Below are positions 24,905 through 33,452 of a DNA stretch of 64,000 nt, in pieces (within the stretch, counting starts at the first letter, position 1; the number at the start of each line of letters is the position of its first letter). The notes under the pieces are model-generated. The model saw only the letters and a program-made list of their open reading frames with translations. It did no database searches and had not been told where the DNA came from. Both the position numbers and the translations under genes were made by a program. Origin of the DNA: Amycolatopsis bartoniae. Lineage in GTDB: Bacteria; Actinomycetota; Actinomycetes; Mycobacteriales; Pseudonocardiaceae. Location: the NCBI RefSeq assembly GCF_014191255.1, contig NZ_JACHWH010000008.1, forward strand, positions 1 to 64,000, read 5' to 3'.

Positions 24905-24921
24905 GGGTCCTCCAGGAACGC

Positions 24922-26298
24922 TCAGGCGGTGGCGGCCGCGGAACCGGCCACCCGCCCGAACACCAGGCCCCGCAGCACGGACGTGCCGCCGGGATACTTG
25001 TCGTGGTAGATGCCGGTGCACTCGCCTGCGGCGTAGAGCCCGGGGATCGGCGCGCCCTGTTCGTCGACGACGCGGGCCTGTGCGTCGGTCTCCAGCCCGC
25101 CGAAGGTGAAGACGATCGCGCAGGCCACCGGATACGCCAGCAACGGGGCCTCGTCGACGGGCAGCGCCCAGTTGCTCTTCGGCGGCGTGAGCCCTTCGGT
25201 GTGCTTGCCGTCCGGACGGCGCCAGTCGAACTCACCGTCCACAACGGACTTGTTGTAGGCGGCCACGGTCTCGCGAAGACGTGCCACGGGCAGCTCCAGC
25301 GCGGCCGCGAGGTCTTCGACGTTCTCGGTGGTGACCGGCTTGCACCCCGTCAACAGGCCGCGTTCGCGGTCGCCGACCAGTTCGAACCTGCGGTCGGTGA
25401 TGAAGTAGGCGATGCCGCCCGGTTGCGCCCACACCGCCCGCGCCGTGCTCTCGTAGGTCTCGTCGACGGTGCCGCGCCCCTCGTCGAGAAAGCGCTCTCC
25501 GAGCTTGTTCACCAGTATCCCGTACGGGAACACCATCACCAGCGCCTCGGGGTTGTCCGCGCGCGGGTCGACCGGTTCGGCGTGGAAGCTGTCCCACTGC
25601 CCGCCCCGCTTCGCCCCGGCCGCCAACGCCATGCGGATGCCTTCGCCCTTGTTGAACCTGACCCCGGGCGCGATGGGGATGAGCGTGCTGACGTCCCCCG
25701 GCAGCGCCTCACCCAACGCCGCCGGGTCGCCCTCGAACCCGCCCGAGGCGATGATCACCGCGCGGGCGGGCAGCACGTGCTCGCCGTCCGGATCGCTGAC
25801 CCGGACGCCGGTGACCCGGCCGTCCTCGCCGGTCACCAGGTGCTGCGCCGTGGTGTGGTACCGGAACTCGACGCCGAGCTTCTCCGCGGCCGGCCGCAGC
25901 GCGGCCAGCAACGCCTCCCCACCGCCCTGCGGCTGGAGGCGGGGCCGGTTGCTGTTGATGAAGTAGGTCGGCAGACGCCGGAACCGCGCGCCATGGCCCT
26001 GGATCCACTCCATCGCCTCGGGCAGGCGCTCGACCAGCGCCTCGACGTACCACGACGGGGTGCGGCCACCGGAGAACCCGACCAATTCGTCCACAAAGGA
26101 CTTGCTGGGCTCGTAGACGTCGTCCAGGCGCAGGTACGCCGACGTCCACCTCGTGTTGCCACCCGCCTCCAGCGGGCCGGCCCGGTCCACCAGTACGACG
26201 GGAGCGCCCTGCTCGGCCGCCGAGACGGCGGCCGAGAGGCCCGCGATGCCCGCGCCGACCACCACGACGGGGTCCGGCGACGTTGCCGATGTCGTCAT
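24922..26298 (-). CDS. FAD-dependent oxidoreductase, fumarate reductase/TcuA-like
   Basis: A 458-aa flavoprotein of the succinate dehydrogenase/fumarate reductase family. It has the dinucleotide motif VVVGAGIAGLSAAVSAAEQG, then 'GGNTRWTSAYLR' (FAD contact), 'VIIASGGFEGDPAALG', and the C-terminal 'PIPGLYAAGECTGIYHDKYPGG' (in part). The best functional parallel is tricarballylate dehydrogenase TcuA, which is also encoded beside an MHS importer. The ATG at 26298 follows AGGAGAAG. Predicted role: oxidation of an imported carboxylic acid. Confidence 0.85.
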   Translation of the reverse strand: MTTSATSPDPVVVVGAGIAGLSAAVSAAEQGAPVVLVDRAGPLEAGGNTRWTSAYLRLDDVYEPSKSFVDELVGFSGGRTPSWYVEALVERLPEAMEWIQGHGARFRRLPTYFINSNRPRLQPQGGGEALLAALRPAAEKLGVEFRYHTTAQHLVTGEDGRVTGVRVSDPDGEHVLPARAVIIASGGFEGDPAALGEALPGDVSTLIPIAPGVRFNKGEGIRMALAAGAKRGGQWDSFHAEPVDPRADNPEALVMVFPYGILVNKLGERFLDEGRGTVDETYESTARAVWAQPGGIAYFITDRRFELVGDRERGLLTGCKPVTTENVEDLAAALELPVARLRETVAAYNKSVVDGEFDWRRPDGKHTEGLTPPKSNWALPVDEAPLLAYPVACAIVFTFGGLETDAQARVVDEQGAPIPGLYAAGECTGIYHDKYPGGTSVLRGLVFGRVAGSAAATA

Positions 26299-26312
26299 GC
26301 TCTTCTCCTGTG

Positions 26313-27830
26313 TCAGGCGCGGGGGTTGAACGGGTCCTTGACGCCCTGGCCGGTGTCGACCCAGACGCTCTTCTCCTCGGTGTACTCGCGCAGCGCGTCG
26401 GCGCCGTTCTCGCGGCCGAGGCCGCTCTGCTTGTAACCGCCGAACGGGGTGGCGTAGGAGGTCTTGCGGTAGTTGTTGATCCACACCGTTCCCGCGCGGA
26501 GCCTGCTCGCGACGCGGTGGGCGCGCTGGACGTTACCGGTCCACACCCCGGCGGCGAGGCCGAACTGGGTGTCGTTGGCGATGCGCACGGCCTCGTCCTC
26601 GTCGGAGAAGCGGATCAGCGAGGCGATCGGGCCGAAGACCTCCTCCTGCGCGATGCGCATGTCGTTGGTGACGTCGGCGAACACCGTCGGGCGGACGAAC
26701 AGGCCGTCGGGGAAGCCGTCGACCTGCGCGGTGGTGCCACCGGCGACGAGCCGCGCCCCGTCGGCCTTCGCGACCTCGATGTAGGACAGCACCTTCTCGT
26801 ACTGCGGGCGGCACGCGACGGTGCCCATCTCGCTGGCCGGGTTCTGCGGGTCGCCGACCTCGATCGCCTCCGCGCGCCGCGTCAGCTCCTCGACCACCTG
26901 GTCGTAAACGGTGTCCTGCACCAGGATCCGGGACCCCGCCATGCAGGTCTGGCCGCTGGCGCCGAAGATCCCGGCGACGAGGCCGTTGACCGCGCTCGTG
27001 AGATCGGCGTCGTCGAACACGATGTTGGGCGATTTCCCGCCGAGTTCCAGGGAAACCCGCTTGAGCGTCCGGCCCGCCTGTGCGGCGATGGCCTGCCCGG
27101 TGGCGGTGGAACCGGTGAACGCGATCTTGTCCACACCCGGGTGCCCGGTCAGCGCGGTGCCCGAGGGGCTGCCCAGCCCGGTGACGACGTTGAACACGCC
27201 CGGCGGCAGGCCGACCTCGGCGGCGAGCTGTGCGAAGCGGATGGCCGAGACCGGCGTGACCTCGGACGGCTTCGCGATCACGGTGTTGCCGGCGGCGAGC
27301 GCCGGACCCAGCTTCCACACCAGCAGCAGCAACGGTGAGTTCCACGGCGTGATCGCCGCGACCACGCCGAGCGGCTCGCGCACGGTGTAGTTGAGCATCT
27401 GCTGGACGTGCAGGGGGTTCGTGCTGCCGGTCGGCATCTGCGCGAGGCCCGCGTAGTAGTTGAAGTACTCGGGCATGAGCTTGGCCTGCCCGACCATCTC
27501 GCGGATCAGCTTGCCGTTCTCGTTGACCTGCAGCTGGGCGATCTCGTCGGCGTTGTCGGCGATGGCCTCGCCGAAGCGGATGAGGAACTTCGCCCGGTCG
27601 GCCGCCCGGTGAGCGGGCCAGTCACCCTCCTCGAACGCGCGGCGGGCGCTCTCGACCGCCGCGTCCACGTCCTTGGCCGAGGCGTTGGGCACCTGCGCCC
27701 AGACGCGGCCGGTCGCGGGGTTGACCACGTCGAGGTAGTCACCCTCGATCGGGGCCGACTGCTGGTTGTCGATGAACAGGCCGTAGCGGGTGACACCCTC
27801 GACTGGGGTGTCCGGCAGGGACTGCGACAT
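26313..27830 (-). CDS. Aldehyde dehydrogenase, NAD(P)-dependent
   Basis: A 505-aa classical ALDH. 'ITPWNSPLLL' and 'GNTVIAKPSE' bind cofactor, Glu262 in 'LELGGKSP' is the general base, and Cys296 in 'GQTCMAGS' the nucleophile; 'EEVFGPI' and 'PFGGYKQSGLGRE' close the fold. The sequence resembles betaine/gamma-glutamyl-aminobutyraldehyde dehydrogenases. It is first in the operon with the FAD oxidoreductase and MHS transporter. A GntR-type palindrome (27873-27887) lies 43 bases upstream, so the divergent GntR protein probably controls it. Confidence 0.92.
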   Translation of the reverse strand: MSQSLPDTPVEGVTRYGLFIDNQQSAPIEGDYLDVVNPATGRVWAQVPNASAKDVDAAVESARRAFEEGDWPAHRAADRAKFLIRFGEAIADNADEIAQLQVNENGKLIREMVGQAKLMPEYFNYYAGLAQMPTGSTNPLHVQQMLNYTVREPLGVVAAITPWNSPLLLLVWKLGPALAAGNTVIAKPSEVTPVSAIRFAQLAAEVGLPPGVFNVVTGLGSPSGTALTGHPGVDKIAFTGSTATGQAIAAQAGRTLKRVSLELGGKSPNIVFDDADLTSAVNGLVAGIFGASGQTCMAGSRILVQDTVYDQVVEELTRRAEAIEVGDPQNPASEMGTVACRPQYEKVLSYIEVAKADGARLVAGGTTAQVDGFPDGLFVRPTVFADVTNDMRIAQEEVFGPIASLIRFSDEDEAVRIANDTQFGLAAGVWTGNVQRAHRVASRLRAGTVWINNYRKTSYATPFGGYKQSGLGRENGADALREYTEEKSVWVDTGQGVKDPFNPRA

Positions 27831-27872
27831 GATTGCCTTCCTGGGTCTTCGATGACCCGGCCGACGCTAGAT

Positions 27873-27887
27873 GATTGTCCCACAATC
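27873..27887. promoter_or_regulatory. GntR-type operator GATTGT-CCC-ACAATC
   Basis: Perfect 6-bp arms with a 3-base spacer, in the divergent region between the aldehyde dehydrogenase operon and the GntR gene. A matching half-site ACAATC recurs at 27948-27953, close to the GntR start. This is consistent with autoregulation and operon control by the FCD-type GntR protein. Confidence 0.6.
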
Positions 27888-27975
27888 GGTCAACTTCGAG
27901 TTTCTGAGCTGCTCTTTCTCGAGTTTGGTCCGATCGTTGTTTGACCTACAATCCGGCAATCACTAGGCTGGCGCC

Positions 27976-28620
27976 GTGAAGGTGATCCACGCCGCCGCGC
28001 CGGTCCGCACCCAGGCGGTCGAGGCCATCCGCGCCGAGATCGTCAGCGGCACGCTGAAGCCGGGACAGCGGCTCGTCGAGCGGGAGCTGTGCGAGCGTCT
28101 CGACGTGTCGCGCAACACGGTGCGCGAGGCTTGCCGGCAACTGGAGGCCGAGGGCTTTCTCGTCATCCCGCCGCACAAGGGCCCCACGGTCGCGCAGCTC
28201 AGCGACGAGGAGGCCCGGGCGATCTACGAGGTGCGGGAAGCGCTGGAATGCTTCGCCGTGCGGTTGTTCGTGGAGCGGGCGTCGGACGAGACGGTGACCC
28301 GGCTGCGGGACGCGCTGGCGAAACTCAAGGCAGCGCACGAGTCCGGGCGCGTGGCCCGGATGCTGAGCACGAAGACCAAGTTCTACGACGTGCTGTACTC
28401 GGGCGCGGGCAACGAAGTGCTGCACTCCCAGGCACACTTGCTGCACGGCAGGCTGGCCCAGCTGCGGGCGCGGTCGCTGAGCCACAGCGGCCGCCCGCAG
28501 TCCAGCATCGCGGAGATCGAAGAGGTGGTGGCACGCATCGCCGCGCGCGACGCGGACGCGGCGAGCGCGCTGTGGCGCGACCACATCCGCAACGCGGCGG
28601 CGACGGCTCTTTCGCGGTGA
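27976..28620 (+). CDS. GntR family regulator with FCD effector domain
   Basis: A 214-aa FadR-type regulator. The winged helix is at ~10-72 ('IVSGTLKPGQRLVERELCE' then 'VSRNTVREACRQLEAEG') and the all-helical FCD domain at ~80-205 ('EVREALECFAVRLF', 'ARDADAASALWRDHI' carrying the metal/effector His). GTG start. It is divergent from the catabolic operon 27830-23609, whose promoter has a matching palindrome. It is likely a repressor released by a carboxylic acid. Confidence 0.9.
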   Translation: MKVIHAAAPVRTQAVEAIRAEIVSGTLKPGQRLVERELCERLDVSRNTVREACRQLEAEGFLVIPPHKGPTVAQLSDEEARAIYEVREALECFAVRLFVERASDETVTRLRDALAKLKAAHESGRVARMLSTKTKFYDVLYSGAGNEVLHSQAHLLHGRLAQLRARSLSHSGRPQSSIAEIEEVVARIAARDADAASALWRDHIRNAAATALSR

Positions 28621-28652
28621 GCCGGGTGGGCCGCACGGACCCACCCGGCTCA
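28618..28652. terminator. Bidirectional terminator made of both stop codons
   Basis: TGAGCCGGGTGGG (28618-28630) and CCCACCCGGCTCA (28640-28652) are perfect 13-bp arms with a 9-base loop. The outer TGA of the left arm is the stop codon of the GntR gene; the outer TCA of the right arm is the stop codon of the convergent darcynin gene. A GC-rich, U-less hairpin between two converging genes fits a two-way terminator. Confidence 0.8.
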
Positions 28653-29009
28653 CGCCTCGATGGAAGCCACGGCCTCCACGCCGTAGTTCCTGGCGTACCC
28701 GTTCTCGACGCCGACGAGCAGCTCGACGACTTCGAAGTACTTGTCCCAGAACGGGGTTTCGCGCAGCGCGTCCACCAGGAGCTGGTACGCCTCGTGGTCC
28801 CGCGCCTCCCACACCCACACGTCGGTCACGCGCGCGGAGTAGAACTCAGTGTCGAAGAAGCGCGATCGGACGTCCTTCGCCTTCGCCTTGACCACCGGGA
28901 GGACCTCGGTCTCGAACGCCTTCACCCGCTCCCCGACCGACAGCCGCAACCACTCCGGCGTGGTCTTGACCAGCATGAACGCCGTGACGTTCGCCTCGAA
29001 CTCAGGCAT
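28650..29009 (-). CDS. Darcynin-like protein
   Basis: A 119-aa soluble protein. The sequence '[17 protein letters not shown]', the '[17 protein letters not shown]' strand and '[20 protein letters not shown]' (in part) match the darcynin family, small proteins of unknown function with an alpha-beta barrel-like fold. The ATG at 29009 overlaps the stop of the upstream epimerase by 8 bases, so the two are translationally coupled. It is probably part of the LysR-controlled set with the epimerase and the MFS exporter. Confidence 0.8.
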   Translation of the reverse strand: MPEFEANVTAFMLVKTTPEWLRLSVGERVKAFETEVLPVVKAKAKDVRSRFFDTEFYSARVTDVWVWEARDHEAYQLLVDALRETPFWDKYFEVVELLVGVENGYARNYGVEAVASIEA

Positions 29010-29895
29010 ACGCACCGTCCTTGAGGTCGTCGGCCAGGCTCGGGCCGCCCGGTGTCCAGCCCAGCAGCGTCCGCGTCGCCTCGCTGCTCGCCGCCATGTC
29101 CGTGCCGAAGAACCTGTTGAGCCACCCGAAGTGCTCCCCCGCCCGCTCCTGCGGAACGGCGACGACGGGCAGGTCGAACGCCCGTCCGATGGCCGTGGCG
29201 ATGTCGCGCGTCGGAACGCCCGGCTCGGCCGTGGCGTGCAGGATCGTGCGTGCCGGCGCCTTCCTGTCGAGGGCGAGCCGCACGACGCGTCCGGCGTCGT
29301 CGCGGTGGATCGCCGCCCAGCGGTGGGTGCCGTCGCCGAGGTACGCCGACTCCCCCTTGGCTCGGGCAACCGCGACGAGCCCGGCCAGGAAACCGTTGTC
29401 CCCCTTGCCGTGCACGGTGGGCGCGAAGCGCACGACGACCGTGTTCACTCCCTGCGCGACGAACTCCAGCGCGAGGTTCTCGCTGCCGCCCCGCACGGAC
29501 TCGACCCCGTGGAACGGGGACGGGTCCTGTTCGGTGGCGACCTTGCCGGGCGCCAGGGAGTGCAGGCCCGCGGCGAGGACGAACGGCCGGTGCGAGCCCG
29601 CGAGCGCCTCGGCGATGGCCCGCACCGCGTCGCGCTCGGTCCGGTTGGTCTCCGCCGGGTGGGCCCAGTCGTGCTTGTTCGCGAGGTGGACGACCGCGTC
29701 GGCGCCGTCGGCGCCGGCGCGGAGACCGTCGAGGTCGTCCAGGTCTCCGCGCCGCGCGCGGGCGCCCTTCGCCGCGAGCGCGGCGGCGGAGGCTTCGGAG
29801 CGCGCGAGGCCAGTGACCTCGTGCCCGGCGTCGAGCAGGTGGTCGACCGCGGCCGAGCCGATCCACCCGGTCGCGCCCGTGATGAAGACGTGCAT
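29002..29895 (-). CDS. NAD-dependent epimerase/dehydratase-like (extended SDR)
   Basis: A 297-aa extended SDR. The cofactor motif is [12 protein letters not shown] near the N-terminus. The usual YxxxK is not visible: the expected position reads '[16 protein letters not shown]', so the protein belongs to the atypical branch of the family that binds NAD(P) and often acts as a reductase or regulator. The final codons overlap the darcynin start, and the MFS gene ends one base before its own start region. Confidence 0.8.
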   Translation of the reverse strand: MHVFITGATGWIGSAAVDHLLDAGHEVTGLARSEASAAALAAKGARARRGDLDDLDGLRAGADGADAVVHLANKHDWAHPAETNRTERDAVRAIAEALAGSHRPFVLAAGLHSLAPGKVATEQDPSPFHGVESVRGGSENLALEFVAQGVNTVVVRFAPTVHGKGDNGFLAGLVAVARAKGESAYLGDGTHRWAAIHRDDAGRVVRLALDRKAPARTILHATAEPGVPTRDIATAIGRAFDLPVVAVPQERAGEHFGWLNRFFGTDMAASSEATRTLLGWTPGGPSLADDLKDGAYA

Positions 29896-29896
29896 T

Positions 29897-31348
29897 TCAG
29901 GACTCCTTCTTCTTGGTGAGGGATGGGAGGACGACGAGCCCGCCGAGGACGAGCACCGTCACCCCGATCACCCGCAGTCCGCCGTCTGCGGCGACGACGA
30001 ACGCGGTGACGACTTCCGGTCCGCGGGCAGGTGCCGCGGCCAGTGCCTGTGCCACGGTGTGCGCACCGCGGAGGTCCGCGGGGAGCGCGGTCGCGAACCG
30101 TCCATTGAGGAGGGTGCCGATCACCGCGACGCCGAGAGCGCTGCCGAACTCCCGGGTGGTGGCCTGCAGTCCGGTGCCGACTCCGGCCTGCGCCGGGGGC
30201 AGCGATCCCGCGATCACCCCGGAGAGCGTCGGCAGTGCCAGCGTCACCCCGGCTCCCGTCACGACGAGCCAGGCGGCGTAGACGAGGTACGACGTCGTTA
30301 TGTCGCTTGTTGACAATCCGACTAGACCACTGCCGACAAAAAGAAAAGCGAACAAGAGGACAGTAGGAAGACCGACACGTTGCGCCAGCCGTCCGACGTG
30401 CCGGGCGCCGACGATCACCGGCACGGTCAGCGGGATGATCCCGAGCCCGGTCTCCAGCACGCTGAAACCCTTGCCGTACTGCAGGAACGACGCGTTGACG
30501 TAGAACAACGCGAACATGCCGAAGAAGATCGCCGTCAGGCCGAGGCACGCGTTGCGCAGGTTCGGCAGGCGGAACAGGCGGGGATCGAGCAGCGGGTGTT
30601 CGGCCCTCAGCTCGACGAGCGCCCACGCCACGAACAGCGCGGCGGAGCAGGCGAACCCGGTGACGACCACCGGACTCCCCCAGCCCGCCTCAGGCCCCTG
30701 CACGATGCCGAGCAGCAGCGCCACCGACGCGGCGACGAGCAACACCGCGCCGAGCGGGTCGAGGCGGCGGTCGTGACGTGGCGACACCGGCGCGACGCGT
30801 CCCACGAACACAGCGAGCACCAGCGCGATCGGCACGACGGCGGCGAACAGCCAGCGCCAGGAGCCGCCCGACAGCACCACCCCACCGCCGACATTGCCGG
30901 CGACCCCGCCGATGCCGGTCATCGACGCCCAGGTCGCGATCGTCGCGCCCCTGCGTTCGGCGGGAACGGCGTGCAGCAGGACGGCGAGCGTGTTGGGCAG
31001 CACGGCGGCGGCGCCGATCCCGGTCACCGCGCGGCCGGCGAGCAGGAGCATGACGTCCGGCGCCACCGCCGACAGGAGCGCGCCCGCGGCGAACAGCACC
31101 AGGCCCGTGAGCAGAACCCCTTTGCGCCCCAGACGATCCCCCGCCGCACCGCCGGGGATCACCAGGCAGGCGAAGAAGATCACGTAGGTGTCGACGATCC
31201 ACACGAGCACCGGCGCGGACGGATGCAGCGGACTCGCGGCGAGCATCGGCACGGCGAGGTTGATGGCGGCGACCATCCCGACGACGAGCACGACGCACGC
31301 GCACATGAGCGTGAGCAAACCGTTGCGCGAGACCACGTTGAGTTGCAT
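29897..31348 (-). CDS. MFS exporter, DHA2 family
   Basis: A 483-aa, 14-helix exporter. Landmarks: 'VWIVDTYVIFFACLVIPGGAAGDRLGRKGVL' (read in parts: helix 2 and loop 2-3 with DRLGRK), 'TGIGAAAVLPNTLAVL', and the helix 5 antiporter motif 'GIGGVAGNVGGGVVL'. ATG 31348 is taken as the start; the longer upstream frame is not hydrophobic and crosses the promoter. It is divergent from the LysR gene at 31424 and is followed by the epimerase and darcynin genes. Confidence 0.88.
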   Translation of the reverse strand: MQLNVVSRNGLLTLMCACVVLVVGMVAAINLAVPMLAASPLHPSAPVLVWIVDTYVIFFACLVIPGGAAGDRLGRKGVLLTGLVLFAAGALLSAVAPDVMLLLAGRAVTGIGAAAVLPNTLAVLLHAVPAERRGATIATWASMTGIGGVAGNVGGGVVLSGGSWRWLFAAVVPIALVLAVFVGRVAPVSPRHDRRLDPLGAVLLVAASVALLLGIVQGPEAGWGSPVVVTGFACSAALFVAWALVELRAEHPLLDPRLFRLPNLRNACLGLTAIFFGMFALFYVNASFLQYGKGFSVLETGLGIIPLTVPVIVGARHVGRLAQRVGLPTVLLFAFLFVGSGLVGLSTSDITTSYLVYAAWLVVTGAGVTLALPTLSGVIAGSLPPAQAGVGTGLQATTREFGSALGVAVIGTLLNGRFATALPADLRGAHTVAQALAAAPARGPEVVTAFVVAADGGLRVIGVTVLVLGGLVVLPSLTKKKES

Positions 31349-31404
31349 GGCTCCGACGCTAGGAGTGCACGATGTCTTCGCGCGACGCAACTTCGGTAAA
31401 GACT

Positions 31405-31423
31405 AGTTGCGTACGATGCAACT
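31405..31423. promoter_or_regulatory. LysR operator AGTTGC-N7-GCAACT
   Basis: Perfect 6-bp arms with a 7-base spacer; the inner T (31408) and A (31420) are 11 bases apart, the T-N11-A rule. It ends exactly one base before the GTG of the LysR gene, so a bound regulator would cover its own start. A further half-site (CGCAACTT, 31385-31392) lies toward the MFS promoter. Confidence 0.65.
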
Positions 31424-32323
31424 GTGCCCGAACAACTGGACCTGAACCTGCTGCGCGTGTTCGACGCCCTGCTGCGGGAAGGCAGCGTCACGGCGGCGGC
31501 CGAACGACTCCACCTGTCCATCCCGGCGACGAGCCGCGCGCTGGGCCGGTTGCGGCGGGCGATGGCCGACCCGATCCTGGTGCGCGCGGGCCGCGGCATG
31601 GCCCCCACCCCGTTCGCGTTGCGCACCGCGCCACGCGTGCGGTCACTGCTGGACGAGGCGTCGGCGTTGATCAGCGCCGACCGCGAGATCACGGTCGGCG
31701 AGCTGGAGCGCACCTTCACGATCCGCATCAACGACGGCGTCGCGGCGACCCTCGCGGCGACGGCGGTCGAAGCCGTGGCCGCGGCCGCGCCGGGTGTGAC
31801 CTTGCGCTTCGTCGCGGAGGGCAACGAAAGCACGGAGGCCCTGCGTGACGGTTCGGTGGACCTGGACATCGGCGCGGGTGAACCCGCGGCGCCGGACCTC
31901 CGGACGGCGGAGTTGTACCGGGAACGCCTGGTCGGCATCGTGCGCGCGGACAGCCCGCTGGGCCGCCACCGCCGCCCGACGCTGGCGCAGCTGTGCCGGT
32001 ATCCGCACGTGTCGGCGTCCCGCCGGGGACGCGCTCGCGGCCCTCTCGACGAGATCCTCGAAGCCGAGGGCCTGCGCCGTCACGTCGCGGCCGTCGTGCC
32101 CACCTCCGCCGTGGCCGCGTTGCTGGTCGCGTCGAGCCCCTACGTCGGGCTGGTGCCGCAGCGCCTGGCGGAGCAGTACGGCGAGACGCTGGGCATCCGC
32201 TGGTTCCCCCTCGCGGCCGACCTGCCGGTGGTCGAGGTCCGCCTGAGCTGGCACGTCCGCCTCGACGCGGACCCGGCGCACCGCTGGCTGCGCGACACGA
32301 TCCGGGAAGCGCTCAAGGCCTGA
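31424..32323 (+). CDS. LysR family transcriptional regulator
   Basis: A 299-aa LysR protein with the helix-turn-helix at residues 1-65 ('LNLLRVFDALLREGSVTAAA', 'SIPATSRALGRLRRAM'), of the NodD/LinR-like branch, and an effector domain to ~295. GTG start. It is divergent from the MFS-epimerase-darcynin operon and abuts a perfect operator. Its 3' end overlaps the convergent gene at 32313 by 11 bases. Confidence 0.88.
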   Translation: MPEQLDLNLLRVFDALLREGSVTAAAERLHLSIPATSRALGRLRRAMADPILVRAGRGMAPTPFALRTAPRVRSLLDEASALISADREITVGELERTFTIRINDGVAATLAATAVEAVAAAAPGVTLRFVAEGNESTEALRDGSVDLDIGAGEPAAPDLRTAELYRERLVGIVRADSPLGRHRRPTLAQLCRYPHVSASRRGRARGPLDEILEAEGLRRHVAAVVPTSAVAALLVASSPYVGLVPQRLAEQYGETLGIRWFPLAADLPVVEVRLSWHVRLDADPAHRWLRDTIREALKA

Positions 32324-33413
32324 GGTCGAACGCCTCGCGCAGGTCGGCCAGCAGCCGCGCATATCCGCTTCCGAACGTGACGACTGCGTGGAACAGGGTC
32401 TCGACCGCCGCGGCGAGCGGTTCGTCCGCGGCCGCCGCCCGTAGCGCCGGAAGTGCCGCGTGCTGCTGGGAAATCCGGTCGTGCCGCCCGTCCCAGGAAG
32501 CGACAGCGGTCCGCGGCACGCGGGGGTCCGTGTTCAGCAACTGAAACGCCGCGTTGTGGTCGGCGAGAGGCAGCAGTTCCCCGTTCTCCAGCGCCGCCAG
32601 CGCCTCCGCGACCCAGTCGAGACCGCTCAGGCTCGCCGCGTCGCACGCCTGCCGGGCCAGCCACCCGGCCACCGCACGCTGGGTCGGCTCGTCGGCGCTC
32701 TCGATCGCCTCCACGAGATCCCGATCCAGCCGCAGCAGCGTGAGCCCGCCGTTGACCCTCCGAACACGTTCGCTGGGTATCCGCCCGCCCCACCGCCGCA
32801 GCTCGGCCTCCCGCGCCGCCTCCCTGACCGCCGTCTCCCGGGCGAGACGCTCCCGCCGGAGCGTCTCCGCCCGCTGCTCGGGAGCCGGCGGTGGGGGAAG
32901 CGTCCGGGCGTGGTCGTGCCAGTACGCCGCCTGCTGGCTGGTCTGGCGGACGACCACATCCGGGGCCGCGGGAGCGGGCCACAGCTGCAGCAGGTACCGG
33001 TCCAGCAGCGGTTCCCCGTCGAGCCGCGTGTCCTTGGCGTGCGCCCGGTCCATCCCGGAGGCGCAGTACCGCACGCGGTAGCCGACCGGTTCGAGCGCCA
33101 GCGGCCGGACCGCCTCACTCGCCCACTGCACCAGCTGCACCCGGTCGCTCTGCGGCCGGAACGAGACCTCGACGACGTCCTCCCAGTCGTCCCCGACCGG
33201 CGGCGGCGCGTCGCACAGCTCGACAGTCACCTCGACGTTACCGGTGTGCAGTCCCGTGGTGAGGAACAACAGCCCCGGCACGGCGGCGCCGCACAACCCG
33301 TTGCGCTGACCGCCCCGCGTCTCGGTCAACCCGTGGAAGTAGTCACCCATCCGGCTTTCCACGTAGAAGTGGCTGTAGTGGACGTGCAACTCCCCCTCGA
33401 ACAGCTTCGCCAC
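32313..33413 (-). CDS. Hypothetical protein, 366 aa
   Basis: A soluble protein of two parts: an N-terminal beta-rich region (~1-150, 'GELHVHYSHFYVESRMGDY', 'VEVSFRPQSDRVQLVQW') and a C-terminal helical region (~190-366). The two are joined by a proline/Arg/Glu-rich linker ('LPPPPAPEQRAETLRRERLA'). No catalytic motif is recognised. The GTG at 33413 is the only start before the stop-free region turns into antisense of the kinase gene; the Shine-Dalgarno is weak. It is divergent from the histidine kinase. A surface-capture or immunity role is possible but unsupported. Confidence 0.6.
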   Translation of the reverse strand: MAKLFEGELHVHYSHFYVESRMGDYFHGLTETRGGQRNGLCGAAVPGLLFLTTGLHTGNVEVTVELCDAPPPVGDDWEDVVEVSFRPQSDRVQLVQWASEAVRPLALEPVGYRVRYCASGMDRAHAKDTRLDGEPLLDRYLLQLWPAPAAPDVVVRQTSQQAAYWHDHARTLPPPPAPEQRAETLRRERLARETAVREAAREAELRRWGGRIPSERVRRVNGGLTLLRLDRDLVEAIESADEPTQRAVAGWLARQACDAASLSGLDWVAEALAALENGELLPLADHNAAFQLLNTDPRVPRTAVASWDGRHDRISQQHAALPALRAAAADEPLAAAVETLFHAVVTFGSGYARLLADLREAFDLRP

Positions 33414-33452
33414 AGCCGCAGTCTGCCACTCCCCTCCCGCTACACTTTCCGC

